Source: Muscardinus avellanarius
Taxonomy: Eukaryota; Chordata; Mammalia; Rodentia; Gliridae
DNA length: 64,000 nucleotides
Reading direction: 5' to 3'
NCBI GenBank assembly: GCA_963383645.1
Contig: OY726560.1
Location: 24,964,300 to 25,028,299 of the forward strand
Both the position numbers and the translations under genes were made by a program. Below, one piece after another: positions 1-11,580 of the stretch. The notes under the pieces were generated by a model. The model saw only the letters and a program-made list of their open reading frames with translations. It had not been told where the DNA came from and did not search any database. How positions within the stretch are numbered: position 1 is the first letter of the stretch; each line of letters starts with the position of its first letter.

Positions 1-714
1 GTTTCTTAGAGTGATGTATTCTTAAAGTGAAAAAAAAAATGGCCAGAAGTAAACTAAAAACTTAGTTGCCTTATTTTCTTCACAGGCGCCCATTTAAACA
101 AGGTTTAATAGAGGTGAGCAGAGGCCGACTGAGCTGGCTCCAACAGTACCGACTGTGTGTACATAGCTGAAATTCCCTGGCAGGGACATCAGACCTATTA
201 AAAATATGACTTGAGTCTTATGAATCAGAGATGGACTTTCATAGTCTAAAACAAAAAGAAGTAGATTAATTAGGGTATCTAAAAAAACACAAAGACTTGA
301 TGAAATGGGGAAGGAGGATACCTGGGTGATGGATCAGAGGGTAACAGAGTTGAAGCTTTGGAATCACATGAACCTGGTTTAAATTCAGGCTCTGCACTTA
401 TGAGCTCTGGGGCTTGGCCAGTTTGTTTAATCCTCTGTAAGTGTGTGTAATGGTAATGATGAGAACACTGAATTCATGGCGCTGTTGAGAAGTCAGAGAA
501 TCATAGGTAAGCTGCTCAGTGTGGTACGTAATGTATGTTAGTACTCAAAGAGTATCTACCTTTTTTTGGTATCATACAAGTATCAGGAAAATATCTTCGT
601 TATTCTGGACCTATTTGTACTGTCGGCATATGAGAAAGTTGTATTTGATTCATGTTTAAATCTTTTCCAACAATCCTTAGTGTTTTGTTATGTAATGTTA
701 AGAGGAATTAAGAG

Positions 715-718
<4 letters not shown>
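1..718. other. Non-coding flank with one MIR-like fragment
   Basis: No gene is recognisable. Around 365-465 on the plus strand there is a run resembling the MIR core: a gaatcacatgaacctggttt-type start, then the clinical-count style 'ctctgcactta' and 'taatcctctgtaag' segments. The rest looks single copy. Confidence 0.45.

Positions 719-760
<42 letters not shown>
719..760. repeat. (TG)n microsatellite
   Basis: About 21 uninterrupted TG units. Apparent Cys-Val reading frames here are artefacts of the dinucleotide. Confidence 0.97.
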
Positions 761-761
<1 letters not shown>

Positions 762-841
762 CACACAGATGACAAATTATTTCAGCCCAGTTCTGGTAGA
801 CTTGAATTTGTATTTCTTTCTCTTTTAACTAAGAATCCAAA

Positions 842-1035
842 GCCGGGCGTGGTGGCACACGCTTGTAATCCCCGCGCTTGGGAGGCGGAGACAGGAGGAT
901 GGCGCAGGTTCGAAGCCAGCCGCGCGCACTGGCTTAAGAGACCCTGTTTCCAAATAAAAAAGTATAAAAAATAGGTCTGGGAGTGTAGCCCGGAGGTAGA
1001 AGGGCTTCCAGGAACCCCAGTACCACACACAAAAA
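842..1035 (+). mobile_element. B1-dID SINE, young subfamily
   Basis: A B1 (7SL-derived) head begins gccgggcgtggtggcacacg and carries a pol III B-box-like ggttcgaagcc. An ID-like tail follows (gtctgggagtgtagcccgga, then ccccagtacc) and an A-rich end. A short direct repeat, aatccaa, flanks the copy (834-840 and about 1036-1042). The CpG-rich head (ccccgcgcttgggaggcgg) marks this as one of the less decayed copies. Confidence 0.9.
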
Positions 1036-1102
1036 AATCCAATAATCGACAGTTATTTTGCTTTACTTATCTTAAAATTCTGATTTAAAAACAAACCAAT
1101 AG

Positions 1103-1288
1103 CTAGGTGTGGTGGCACACGCTTTTAATCCCTGTGCTCGGGAGGCAGAGACAGGAGGATCGCGCTGATTCGGAGCCAGACTCGCTGGCTTAAGAGACCC
1201 TGTTTCCAAATTAAAAAATATAAAAAATAGGTCTGGGAGTGTAGCCCGGAGATAGGAACCCCAATACCACCAAAACAAAACCAAAAAC
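1103..1288 (+). mobile_element. B1-dID SINE with 16-bp TSD
   Basis: Same dimeric structure as the copy at 842, with a short deletion in the ID part. The target-site duplication aaaaacaaaccaatag is seen at 1087-1102 and 1289-1304. Confidence 0.9.
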
Positions 1289-1304
1289 AAAAACAAACCA
1301 ATAG

Positions 1305-2219
1305 AATTTAATTCATATCCTTCATCAGATGTACATTACCATGTCTGTCTCCAAACTTTTTTTTTAAAGTGATAGGAACTTATGAAAATAAAAACTTCCT
1401 ACATAAAACCCAATGTATAAAATTAATGAACATGGAGTTGCAGGGTAATAGAGGCAAAGCCATCTAGGGTCTTGCCCTCCAACCCTGACTATCATTGAGC
1501 CATAGGAGGCATCTTTAGAATGCTAGGGCAAGTTAGAACAAGGTTTACAAACCACAGACCCAAAGACAGATTTGGTCCCACCATATTCACATTCACCTGT
1601 CACTGGACACCCCAGTGTCCCCTGTATCACCCTTCCTCTTGAGTCTCTTCACATGTGTCTGGCGGCCAGGGATGTGCAGGGAATGGCCGTATGCTATCAT
1701 GGTCCCTGATGGGTTTGCTATTTGTTTCACCTCAGAAATTACAACTGTATTCCTACAAATATTATTCTTCAAAATCCTGAACGGAGTCATTTTTGCTGCT
1801 ATTTTGCAAGATGTTTAAGCTGTTGACTTTGAAACATTTTTTTCCTCTTTTTCTAAGAAATGTTGCCTTTTTGTTTTATATTCGCACCTCAGATTAGCAT
1901 TTTTTTTTAGTGTTGGCAATTTGCCATACCACATCCATGCCAATATCAGTGTTCTTTTAAAGAAACAGGCTTGCATAGCTATTTGTGTTCTTTATCTTAA
2001 TGAATATGTCACTAAGACTAATGTCGCTTTCTTTCATTAACATTTGTGCTGGCACACTGCGTGGATAAATTACACGCCAGACCCAGTCCTGAGTATAGAC
2101 TTGTATGGAGAATAGGGATTAGTGTTACCTAGTCCTCATGGGAGTAAGGGGCTACAATCTTATAGTTACCTATGCAGTGAATAGTTACAATACTTCCATT
2201 TGGCAGATTTTTCTAATAC
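1305..2219. other. Unassigned non-coding DNA
   Basis: AT-rich, stop-rich in all frames. I see no conserved domain, RNA gene or clear repeat. The longest frames (about 65 aa, near 1600-1815, on both strands) have no recognisable motif. Confidence 0.4.
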
Positions 2220-2402
2220 ACAGAAAGGCAGTGTGCTCACCCTCCCTCACCCCGTACCATCTGGCACTCACAGCAGAGACCTGAAAGTAGGTCTATTTGA
2301 TCATGGACTAGGATCTCTAGAACCATGAGCCAAAATAAGCCCTTTTTAAAAATAAGGTTCCTACATCAGGCATTTTGTTATCATAACAGAAAACTGCCTA
2401 AC
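2220..2402 (+). mobile_element. MaLR-type LTR 3' fragment
   Basis: The segment ends with the ERVL-MaLR LTR signature: an 'accatgagccaaaataag' polyadenylation region, then caggcattttgttatcataa and cagaaaactgcctaacac. Only the 3' half is recognisable. Confidence 0.6.
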
Positions 2403-2842
2403 ACCATTGGGTAACATGCTGGTAACCAGGGGTGTTAAAATGTGACCACAGGAAGGTTTATTCCTGAGCCTCATACTTACTCTCTCTGTGGCCTTTGTAA
2501 AGGTCAAGGACTGTCCAAACCCCATTCACAGCTTTTGGTCCTTAGACTTATCCCAAATTACCATAGAAGCAAAGTTGATTCATAAGTAATAGGACAGTTA
2601 ATTATTAACACCAAGTGGATTATCACAGGTCTTTCCCAGAAATGAAATTATGAGATTTCCCAAAGCAATCTCAAAGAACAAACAATAAGATAATTGAATG
2701 AAACTAAAATGTCAAAAAATATAAAATTTTTTCTTTCCTTTCAGGGAGCTCTCCCTGATCACATTTACTGAAAATTTCAATTCCCTCCTAATTTTTAAGA
2801 GTTTGTTTCTCCTCTTTAATTTATGTTGTTTTCTTTTCTTCT
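2403..2842. other. Unassigned non-coding DNA
   Basis: No gene or clear repeat seen. AT-rich single-copy-like sequence. Confidence 0.4.
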
Positions 2843-3030
2843 TCTTTTTTTTTTTTTGGTGGTACTGGGGTTCCTTGAAGCCCTTCTACCTCTGGGCTAC
2901 ACTCCCAGACCTATTTTTTATACTTTTTAAAATTTGGAAACAGGGTCTCCTAAGCCAGCGCGCGCGGCTGGCTTCGAACCTGCGCGATCCTCCTGTCTCT
3001 GCCTCCCAAGCGCGGGGATTACAAGTGTCT
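2843..3030 (-). mobile_element. B1-dID SINE, 5'-truncated
   Basis: A poly(T) run at the left precedes the reverse complement of the ID tail (ggtggtactggggttcc) and of the B1 head (ggcttcgaacctgcgcgatc). The copy stops after ggggattacaagtgt, so the first bases of the B1 head are missing. Confidence 0.88.
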
Positions 3031-5202
3031 TATATTGTTTTCTTAATACTTAATACTTGCCAAAATACTGCATGTTTTAGTTTCCGCATCCTTATTGACT
3101 GTGACCCACAGTACACAGATATACAGCAAGGCATTGTCTGTTTTAATCTCTACTGTATCTTTGGCAGCTGAAAGCATGCCAGCTCATGGTTGCTTCTCAA
3201 TAAATATTTGTTGAAAGAACAAGCGTATCGTGACAACTTCAGATAGGACTCAGGTCCAGCGTATTTAATTTTAGCCTAGTCTCTCTCCCCCTTCGTATGC
3301 ATGATCAGAGAATAGTAAGACATAGTGACATAGACCAGTGAAGACACCCAAGCCAGCACCCCAGGAGCTGGGCTTGAATTTTCCTTCTGCCTCATAGGTC
3401 ACTGTGTGACCTGGGTAGGTCACTTCACTCCCTGGCCCTGCTTCCCACAACCGTGAGGTAAAGATGATTCAGAGCTGATTGTTATGGGAAAGAAGTTATT
3501 AAAAACCCTGGCCCAAAGTATGTGCCTAATTAATGTAAGCTGGATCTGAAGCAAAACTCTTCTAAGGGTATTAAAAGCTTCTCTCTTTTAGAAAACACTG
3601 ATTTTAGTGAGGGATAAAAGCTAAAGGCAGTGTGACATTTTTATTCTCCTGAGGGGGCCCTAAAACATTTTAGCAATTTCCCTTCTGGCAAATAGTAGAA
3701 TAAGAACCGGCTGCTTGGCACACCCTCCTGCCCCTTGTACCGAAGCCCACATCAGTGTGCAGAGCTCTGGGGAATCAGGGCGGTTTCATAGACACCTGGG
3801 ACTGCACATGCCTTGTGCCGACTCACAGGACCTGCGGGCGCCTGTGGGATGTGGAGCTGATGTCAGGGGCAGGTGCATGGAGCTGGCCCTGAGTGTGCTG
3901 TTGGAAGTCCTTGCTTTGCAAGTGCAGGGAAGTGCTTTGCTCAACGGCTGACTCTTGTGCCTCTTGTGCATGCTAGGCCAGGACTAAGTGGAAACCTAGT
4001 GAAATCCATCCCGGTGATGTGTAAGATACAAAGTACAATAGTCCATCACAACTCATGTGATGCTCATGATTTATTATGAATTATGGAGGCTAATTAAGGA
4101 CGACCTTCTTGGTGGGCAACAATGACCCAGAAACTCATAATAAAGGTGGGGAAATGACCAGCGATGAAATGAAGGTGAGATTTTGCTTGTACATGGCAGC
4201 ATCTTCATGAGTCTTTCTAGTTGTAACCAGATAAATGACGGAAATCTGTCAACCACTATAGGGCTGGATAGATAGAATCAATTGCATTTGCTTGGACTTA
4301 GGGTAATGGGTGACTTTAAACTATTTTTCTTCAGAACTGGTTGTTGACATCATTTTGAGGAAAGGCTTTCAAAGAATAATAGGAACAATGGGAGGAAAGG
4401 CACAGTTAAGAACCAACTGAAGAAGTGGCCTTTAAAGTGAGCCCCAGTTAGATATACATTTAGTCTTTAAGATGCCTTATATAAAGGTGATACAAAGTAG
4501 AGCCAGAAATTGTATTTACAAATAAAGCAAGCTGGGTTTTCCAAGAATGTTTTTCCTTGTAGCTATTCTCTTGCAAATATCATGAGAAAAATAGCTGAAC
4601 AGGAAAGCAGAGCCCTGTGTATTATTTTGAAACAATGAATGGTTCCAGTTCTTCACAGAAAAGCCAAAGGTTGACATCTCTTCTTGTGAGAGTAAGCCTG
4701 AAGAAGAGGGTCAGAAAAGTGGCCCAGAAAGCTTGGGTCCTAACTACTTTTGTCACCTTGTGACCGCAGTCAAGTTTCCTGATTGATTTGAGCTTCAGTT
4801 TCATCTTTTTTTTTTTTTTTTACCATTTATACCTATCAAAAAAACTTTTGTGAAGTCCAAATGAAGTACAGCCTATGAGAGACACTGAGAGTTTGCAAAG
4901 TCAGATAAAAGCATGAAGGAGAATAATTTCTATATGGTTTGGAGTCTAGTCAGGTCTTGGCTTCACCTACAACTCCTTTATCCAAGTAGAACCCGAGGTA
5001 GATAAAGATAAGACAGGAACCTGAACCATTGAAGTGAGGAGGGAGGTCACTGGAGCCCAGCCAGGGCTGAGCTGATAGCATCTAAGAAGAAAAGGATTGG
5101 GATGAGGAGTGTGTATCACACACACAGTTTCATAGCTGACCACTCCTTCTTCAAGCATTCATTCCTATCATGTAGAGCATTTTTGCATTTGTGGATAAAG
5201 AG
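3031..5202. other. Mostly unique DNA with MIR-like pieces
   Basis: MIR-like cores are visible near 3330-3475 (cactgtgtgacctgggtaggtcacttcact) and near 4735-4805 (caccttgtgaccgcagtcaa). No coding feature is convincing. The 122-aa frame starting at 2803 is SINE read-through, and the overlapping frames at 3715-4079 lack motifs. Confidence 0.45.
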
Positions 5203-5672
5203 TTTGATATCTTTCAGAGGTGGTTGGTTCCCCCAAGGTTAATGTGCTATAAACTTGGTCTGCACTGTAGTGCTGTTGAGGTGGTAGAGCCCTGTAAAGA
5301 GATGGGCAATTAGGTCATGGAGGGATCTTCTTCAGAAGAGATGAATCTCAGAGTCCTGGATGTTTGCAAGCATGGCGCCAGCATCCACACAGCTCTTGAG
5401 TGAGTTCTCCCGTGAGAGGGACATGTTACAGAATGAGCAAGCTTGAATCTCTCTAGCTTCCTCTCTGATCCCTCCTTCTTGAACACACTCCTGCCATGAT
5501 GCTACCCACCATATTGTGATGTAGCCAGAGAGCCCTCACTAGAGCTGTGTGGATGCTGGCGCCATGCTTGCAAACATCCAGGACTCTGAAATAAATACAT
5601 CTCTTTTTAAATCCCTTGCCCAGTTTCAGGTATTTTGTTATAGGAACAGAAATTTTACTAATATCAGAGTTA
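5203..5672 (+). mobile_element. ERVL-MaLR type LTR (ORR1/MT/MST-like)
   Basis: The order of blocks matches a MaLR LTR: aggtggttggttcccccaa; ggtcatggagggatcttctt; gtgagttctcccgtgagag; the ctctctagcttcctctctg stretch; gccatgatgctacccaccat; a polyadenylation-like aaataaataca; and cccagtttcaggtattttgt. The copy is clearly decayed. It contains a perfect inverted repeat (5349-5396 against 5541-5588), described separately, that is not expected in this LTR. Confidence 0.75.
5349..5588. repeat. 48-bp perfect inverted repeat (arms 5349-5396 and 5541-5588)
   Basis: The left arm is the exact reverse complement of the right arm over 48 bp, with a 144-bp spacer. Both arms contain catggcgccagcatccacac or its complement. 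Beyond the arms towards the loop, pairing resumes after a 2-base offset (agtgag). The right arm fits the normal LTR order; the left arm replaces the expected short gatgaatgctctt-like segment, so it is probably the new copy. Confidence 0.9.
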
Positions 5673-5750
5673 TAATCTTTTTACATTGAAAGACTAAACT
5701 GTATGTATGAAAATAACTCTTTAGAGTGGTAATCTATAAAAGAGAACAGG

Positions 5751-5957
5751 GGCTGGGCATGATGGTGTACATCTGTGATCCCAGAATTAGGAGGAGGCTG
5801 AGACAGGAGGATCACAGGTTTTAGGATAGCTTCAGTAAGTAGTGAGACTCTCATCAATCTAGTAGGACTCTGTCTCCAAATAAGAAATAAAACCAGGCTG
5901 GAGGTATAGCTGTAAGGTAGAATGCCTCTGATTTCAATCCCCAGTACCACAAAAATA
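5751..5957 (+). mobile_element. B1-dID SINE, older subfamily
   Basis: The head ggctgggcatgatggtgtac is followed by an ID-like part (ggctggaggtatagctgtaa) and tail. Imperfect flanking direct repeats aaaagagaacag and aaaagagaatag lie near 5738-5749 and 5969-5980. Confidence 0.85.
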
Positions 5958-5981
5958 TATATAAATTAAAAAGAGAATAGA

Positions 5982-7225
5982 AAAGGAAGTCTTATTGATT
6001 TTGTGAATGAATACTATGGACCAAGCCCTTGAAAGACAAATACTCTTAAGGGTTTGTTAAACTTCCATTAATAGTTTGTAATCTACCTGCAAAGATCAGG
6101 CAGTGATAAAGGAGAGGGAAGTAAGCTCTCTGAGAAAATTTGGCTCCTATCATGCTTCTTGGAACAGGACTATGACATAAGGATAAAAGAAACAGCCATA
6201 ATGCAGCAAAATGCAGTGTTTTACCCTCCTTAAGCTTAAGACCTCTGCCCAGAGATTGCTGAACCATGGCTGAATGCCCCCATATATGTTGACCAAACCT
6301 TATTAAAAATCTCAAGAAAACAAAATATTTTCTTATTTTGCAACATGAAATCATAAGTACTTTTAAAATAGGTATAAATTAAGATATTGTTTAAATATCC
6401 ATAAATATATGATAAAACTCAAATGAAGGGGTGATAACTTTTGAATATCAGCTTTCTCACATGGAAGGACAAAATAGGAATAAAATACTTAGATGTATAT
6501 TAGTGTCATATTCTTATCTGAGGCTAAGCATTGGGATCAAGAGAATTCATTGAGTTATTAGAATAAACCATCAATAAAACAAAATAAATTAAAATTAAAT
6601 GGTCATCCATGAATCAGGGATGATGACATATTATGGATTGAGGGTTAGAATTAATCCAGTTCTATGTACCCAGTTATTTTAATAATAAGTGAAGATGCAA
6701 AGAAATTAACAATAAAAAGAATAACCAGTGGAATGAATAAGTAAATAGATGAATAGATGAGCGAATGAATAGCATACCTCTTTTAGCACAACGATGTTTT
6801 AATTCTAGTAGTGGATCTGATGATCAGGAGCTCTCTGATGACTTGTGTAATTAATTTGGAACATGGAGATGCTAATTTATGGAAATACTGAAATAAGTAA
6901 AGATATTGTAATTAGATAACAGAGTGGTTTCAATTATTCTGTAAAGGCACTGAAATGGTGTCCAATACCGAGGTCACTCATCTCTAGGAGTCTCAAAACT
7001 GTAGTTGCTAATAGTAATGAATGATAACAATGAACCAAAACATCAGAAAATGTAGATGTCAGCTACATGTCCTTTAAAAAAATTTTTTTTACAGAATTAG
7101 TATCTTAAGGAAGTAGACATTTATTTAACTGTTTTAAGAAGACAGTTGCTATTTTAAGTCTTCTAAAGCTGAAACAGATGTAGGTTTTACCTTTAGGAGC
7201 TTGTAGTCTTGTTAAGGTGACACAT
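5982..7225. other. AT-rich unassigned DNA
   Basis: No gene or recognisable repeat. It includes a short gaatgaataagtaaatagat-style tetranucleotide-like tract near 6730-6770. Confidence 0.4.
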
Positions 7226-7576
7226 GGTCAGGGGCTTGACTGTGGGAGAGCTGTGATTGCAGGAGAGGTCCTGGCAGAGAGACCTCCAGTGAAAAGAATA
7301 CACAGAGAGCCACCATATGGAGGAGAACAAACGGTAACTTTATTCATAGACCTATCCCTTATATAGGGTTCCCGGCAAAATGTTGCATACCCATGCAAGT
7401 GTGATGTATACATGCGTGTTAAACTTTGCCTAGTCATGCTTACATAACTATGTACATATCTTGCAATGGAGTGAGATGTGCTCACATCTGCAGCTGTGTG
7501 AGATGCATGCACATCTGCCACTGCACAGGGATCATGTCCTCACTGCCAGCCTGTACAGAGCAGATGGGGCCTCATA
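7226..7576 (-). repeat. 3' LTR of the provirus
   Basis: It aligns by eye with 15190-15471 and with the solo LTR at 22.5-22.9 kb. Shared blocks include tcagggg at the left edge, ggaggagaacaa (aagaggagaacaa in the other copy), tcatagacctatcccttata, the gttaaactttgcctagtcat block and ctcactgccagc. The exact TG...CA ends are not certain. Divergence between the two LTRs is high, so the insertion is old. Confidence 0.75.
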
Positions 7577-9239
7577 CTCCAGCCCCTACAAGATGACAAT
7601 GTGTGACTGGACCCAGAGAACACTAAATTAGACCCAAATGCCATAAGAGCGATAGAGGGTGCAACAAGTAATTATTAGTTCTCCAGCCACACAAGTGAGG
7701 ATAGTCAGTACCCATCTCCAAGAGCCCAATGAGCTCTACCAGGTTGTAAGCAGGTCCTTTTGTAATGCCTGAATAGTCTGTACCTTCACATCCATCTCCA
7801 CGAAGGCTTCATGTACCTGCTTCTGGTGGTCTGGAATGTATGTAGTGCATTCTACATGAGGAAGAGTACATTGCAGCTTGAGCAGCAGGGAGCATATCTA
7901 ACGCCACTCTATTTTACCAAATCACCTTTCTCATCTGGGAGGTTTCATCCATTAAAAGGGAAAGAACCCAGTGAGATGTATTCAAAATGTCTGAAACATG
8001 TTGGGCTAAGGCTTCTACCTGTAATACTACATCTATAGTACCACTCTCTGGAATGAACAAGGCTTATGGGTACAACCACCACACAGACCACTGCATATGG
8101 TGTTGAGGTGATATATGGGATCCCAATTATTAGTCTTATGGGGAAGAGTTGGGAGTATTCATCCTTGTATGTATGGTCTTCCTCATGTACACCTTCCTGT
8201 CCAATTGGTAGGGAGGTATGGCCAGCTATAATGTCTGCAAACTCAGAGATAGCCATCTGGGAGAAAATCAGTGGGTTTGACATCTATTAATTTCCACCCA
8301 TCTCACCACCACTTGGTATCCAGTAAATGAGTGATATTATGACAAAATTATTGGCGCAATCATCTAGTGGTTTAATTGATCAGAGACCAGATAATCTGCT
8401 CTATACAAGAAGCTGCTATGTTTATTAAGGTTTACATGTTCCACCATTAACCAGCCCCACTTGTTTTCTACAACATATCCCAACAAGGAGGGACATTATT
8501 ATGGCCTTGGTGCAACAAGTCCTCTATTACATGGCATTATTCATCCCATTCTGGGCTGCTGTGGTTCCAGACTCATAAGGTAGTCCAGTTGTGTGCAGTA
8601 GCGAGGGTGATTTGCTATGAGAGAACTTTGGCTACTTCTACTGGTAGTTTGGTGCAGACCCAGCAATGGGAGGTATTGTGCAGTCTTGCAATGGTTTGTG
8701 CCCAGCAAAGCAGGCTATTATCTGCCATTAACCTGAACAGTAGGATAGGGAAGAAAGAGAGACCATTATATAAGTTCTTCCCTTCTGGGAAGATGCAAGA
8801 AACTTGTTCATCTTGCGAGAGAAAAGTGGCCAAAATAGTGGCCACTCCAGGGTGATATTATCAAACCAGAGTGCTCTTGGTAGGAGGGAAGGGGTTAGGA
8901 ACATCTTACACAGTACAAAATGGAATAGGTCATAGTCTTATGACCTGTGTACCTTTCAAAATTGTGCCTTCTGCGGGTGGGACATGCATGACTTGTACTG
9001 GGCAGGGATATTCAGGGGATGATCAGTTATAACTGGGCCTTCTATCCCAGGATTCATGGTTCCACAAGTACCACCCAGGACTCACAGAAACCTGCATACA
9101 TCAGGCTCACTCTGAGATGTCTTGTGACCCCAGGGCTAAGGATTTAGGTGCAGGGAGTAAGAAAGCTCCTTCTCTCACCTCTGGTCACAACTGGGGTTCT
9201 TCCAAGCTTTTTATGACCTTAAAATTATGGGACATTCCT
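7577..9239 (-). other. 3' internal region of the provirus, unassigned
   Basis: Bounded by the integrase remnant and the 3' LTR. The longest minus-strand frame (7945-8283, 112 codons) has no motif I can assign. I see no envelope features such as a furin site or fusion peptide. It could be the integrase C-terminus plus non-coding 3' sequence. Confidence 0.4.
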
Positions 9240-9760
9240 GATATTAGTTATCTATGGAGGCCTGCCCAGTGAGGCAAGGTTGCTCATTTTAAAGCCACAC
9301 TATCATGGGCAGCTGTGCCTGCCACCTCTTCCAATGTGGGGCGGGGGGAAGACCTTCAGCTTCTCTTTTAGGAGTCCAATAAAGTGTTCAATCATCCCAG
9401 TTGCTTAGAGCTGGTAGGTAATATGCAACTGCCAATGTATGTCATTACCCTTAGACTAGGTCTCTGCCTATTGGTCTATAAAATGAGTACCTTTGTCACT
9501 TGCCATTACCGAGGACAGACCTTATATAAGCTGCTGACAGCTCTTAAGGGTGGCTACAGTATGTCTCTGATGGCCTTCACTACAAAGTAGGCAAAACCTA
9601 AACCTATGGTCTTATCCATGGTGGTAAGAATATACCAGAGCCCCTGATCCATTGGCAATGGGCCATTATAGTTAACCTGCAATTCCTATAAAGATTGAGT
9701 ACTTCAGGGAATATGTCTCAGAGTTATAGGAACCCTATATCTCTGTGAATGGTATTCTGC
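9240..9760 (-). pseudogene. Retroviral integrase remnant
   Basis: Minus-strand translation, with frame changes, shows integrase-core-like blocks: a YNGPLP segment with a following W.ILTTMDK (usual position of the first catalytic Asp, which is read here as part of 'TMDK'), a GLGFAYFVV block, and further on a decayed equivalent of the GTHF and H-P-Q-A-x-G-L-I-E blocks. Several in-frame stops (for example before 'PPLRAV') show that it is dead. It follows RNase H as expected in pol. Confidence 0.65.
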
Positions 9761-10069
9761 ATATGAAGGATACTGCTGTACAGCATTTTGTGTTTGAGAG
9801 CAGGTAAGAGGGAATTCCCATCTCTGGGCTACAAGTCCTTGTCTTAGGTTCTTATGTAACCATGGTGCTACCAACAAGAGATCTGGGGTGGTCGGAGGGT
9901 CCAGACTTTGCTAAAGCATCAGCAGCATCACTATTGAGTGCCTGCCAAGGTCTGTGCCCCAGAACATGATGTATGGTAGCTCCTTCTCAAAGGCTCCATT
10001 TTCATAGGTCCTCCACATATCTTTGCCCTACAATGGGCAATGCCCAATCATCCAGTCTTTTGCTGCCCC

Positions 10070-10354
10070 TCAGGGAAGCCATAAGGTTAGTCTCTGGTAG
10101 ACTGCCCAGCTATCTGTACAGACATGCAAGGGCTCAGTCTCTTTCATAAGAACTAACAAAACCACCTGGAGCTTGGCCCATTGGCTGGAGGATCTGGCAC
10201 CAATCTTATACCAAAATGTTTCTATAGTGGGCTGTAAGGCCATAGCTGCCCATGTGGGCAGCTGCCCATGACAGAATCCATCAATATACCACACTTCCAT
10301 GGATATAAGGGCTCTCCTTTCCTCACAGGGACTTGGGGGACCTCCCACTTCCAT
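10070..10354 (-). pseudogene. Retroviral RNase H domain remnant (94-codon open stretch)
   Basis: The open minus-strand stretch contains YIDGFCHG, TWAAMALQP, SSQWAKLQ and CTDSWAVY. These correspond to the four RNase H blocks that normally carry the D-E-D catalytic residues. The Glu expected in the SSQWAE-L block is Lys here (SSQWAKL), so a catalytic acidic residue is apparently lost. Further stops lie on both sides. The L1 insertion at 10,470 separates this domain from the RT part. Confidence 0.8.
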
Positions 10355-10469
10355 GGGTTCTCAGAAGGCTGTTGCTTGGAAATATACTGGCCCCAGCAAA
10401 GTATGTAACTGTTCAAAGAGAGCTACTAGAAAAACATCTCATTGCTCTAAGTATGCACCCCACTTTGTC

Positions 10470-10483
10470 AGATTGGGTATTTT
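10470..10483. repeat. Target-site duplication, left copy (L1 derivative)
   Basis: agattgggtatttt, matching 13247-13260 exactly. The two copies flank the L1-derived element. Confidence 0.92.
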
Positions 10484-10645
10484 TTTTCATATTTATTTTT
10501 AATTGGTGCACTGTATTCATACATCATAGTGGGATACATACTTTTGTAGACATACATGCACACATTGCCCAGTCAGCCCCCACCCGATCCCCACCCCGTT
10601 CTCTCCCTATCCCCCCCTCCTATGCTTGGCTTAGTAGTTGACATC
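10484..10645 (-). other. LINE-1 3' UTR and A-rich tail
   Basis: On the plus strand, a T-rich run and then attggtgcactgtattcata and catcatagtgggatacatac, followed by a C-rich block, read as the reverse complement of a sciuromorph L1 3' UTR (G-rich tract, then tgcactaataaa-like end). A sense-strand relative with the same tgcactaataaa end lies at 20,340-20,650. Confidence 0.65.
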
Positions 10646-10884
10646 TAGTATTATAGCAATTTATCCAAAATTAAAAATGATAATCTCTCATAACAGTTTC
10701 ATTTGTCTGATACCAAGCTTTTGATGACTTAAAGATAACATTTCAATATTTCTTTTTGCTTTCTTTCTTACCAGAGAATCTATTTTTTTTCTATTTTTTA
10801 GGTGAAACTATCATATATTTATATATTTATTTTTCAGAAAAAAAAACTATCCTAATATGGAATATGGACTCTAGGTACCCACAT

Positions 10885-11500
10885 CGATCTTGAAAAAGAA
10901 CAAAGCTAGAAGATATATATTTTCTGATTTCAAACCATATAAAGCTACAATAATTGAAACAGTGTAGTACTATTCTAAAGGCAGATATATAAACCATTGG
11001 AGTTAAATAAAAGCCTAGAGCTAAATTCTTCCCTATATTGTCAAGTTATTTTTGACAAGGTTTCCACGAACATTTGGTGGTGGAAATAATAATCTTTTAA
11101 CTAAATATTGTTGAAACATAATAATTACATGGAAAAGAATAAAATTGGACCCTTACCTAATCCCATATACAAGTATTAACTCAAAATAGATAAAAGACCT
11201 AAATATAAATCTTAAGACTATAAACTTTTAGGAGAAAATCTGGGTCATAAAACCTCACAACATTGAAATTGGCAGTGATTTCTTGGTTATGATTTCAATG
11301 GCACAGGCAACAGAAGAGTATACAAACTCCCTAAAAAATAAAAAACATATTGTATATCCAAAGACAATGTAAACAGAGTTAAGAGTTACTAATAGAATGG
11401 GATAAAATATTTCCAAATGCTATATCTGAAGGTATATTAATATTCCAACTAGAAATCCTAAAAATTAACAACAATAAAGGCAAACAATACCCTTTAGAGA
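10885..11500 (+). pseudogene. Degenerate LINE-1 ORF2 C-terminal fragment, inverted inside the L1 derivative
   Basis: Plus-strand translation with many stops gives ORF2-like blocks in order: FDKG-like segment near 11,055, RIKLDPYL (11,137-11,160), then INSK.IKDLNINLKT, and IGSDFLVM followed by MAQATEE. These are late ORF2 blocks downstream of the RT domain. The fragment is far more decayed than the open ORF1 beside it and has opposite orientation. I see no poly(A) at its right end and no separate TSD. Confidence 0.75.
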
Positions 11501-11580
11501 TAGGTAACAGACTAACATAAATAATGAATCTCCACAGATAACCAATCTTAGTTGTCTGTTGGATGGAAAATCTTGTTTCT

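Noticed and set aside
7945..8283. 112-codon minus-strand frame near the provirus 3' end as a candidate env
   Set aside because: No signal peptide, cleavage site, fusion peptide or membrane anchor could be seen; left unassigned.
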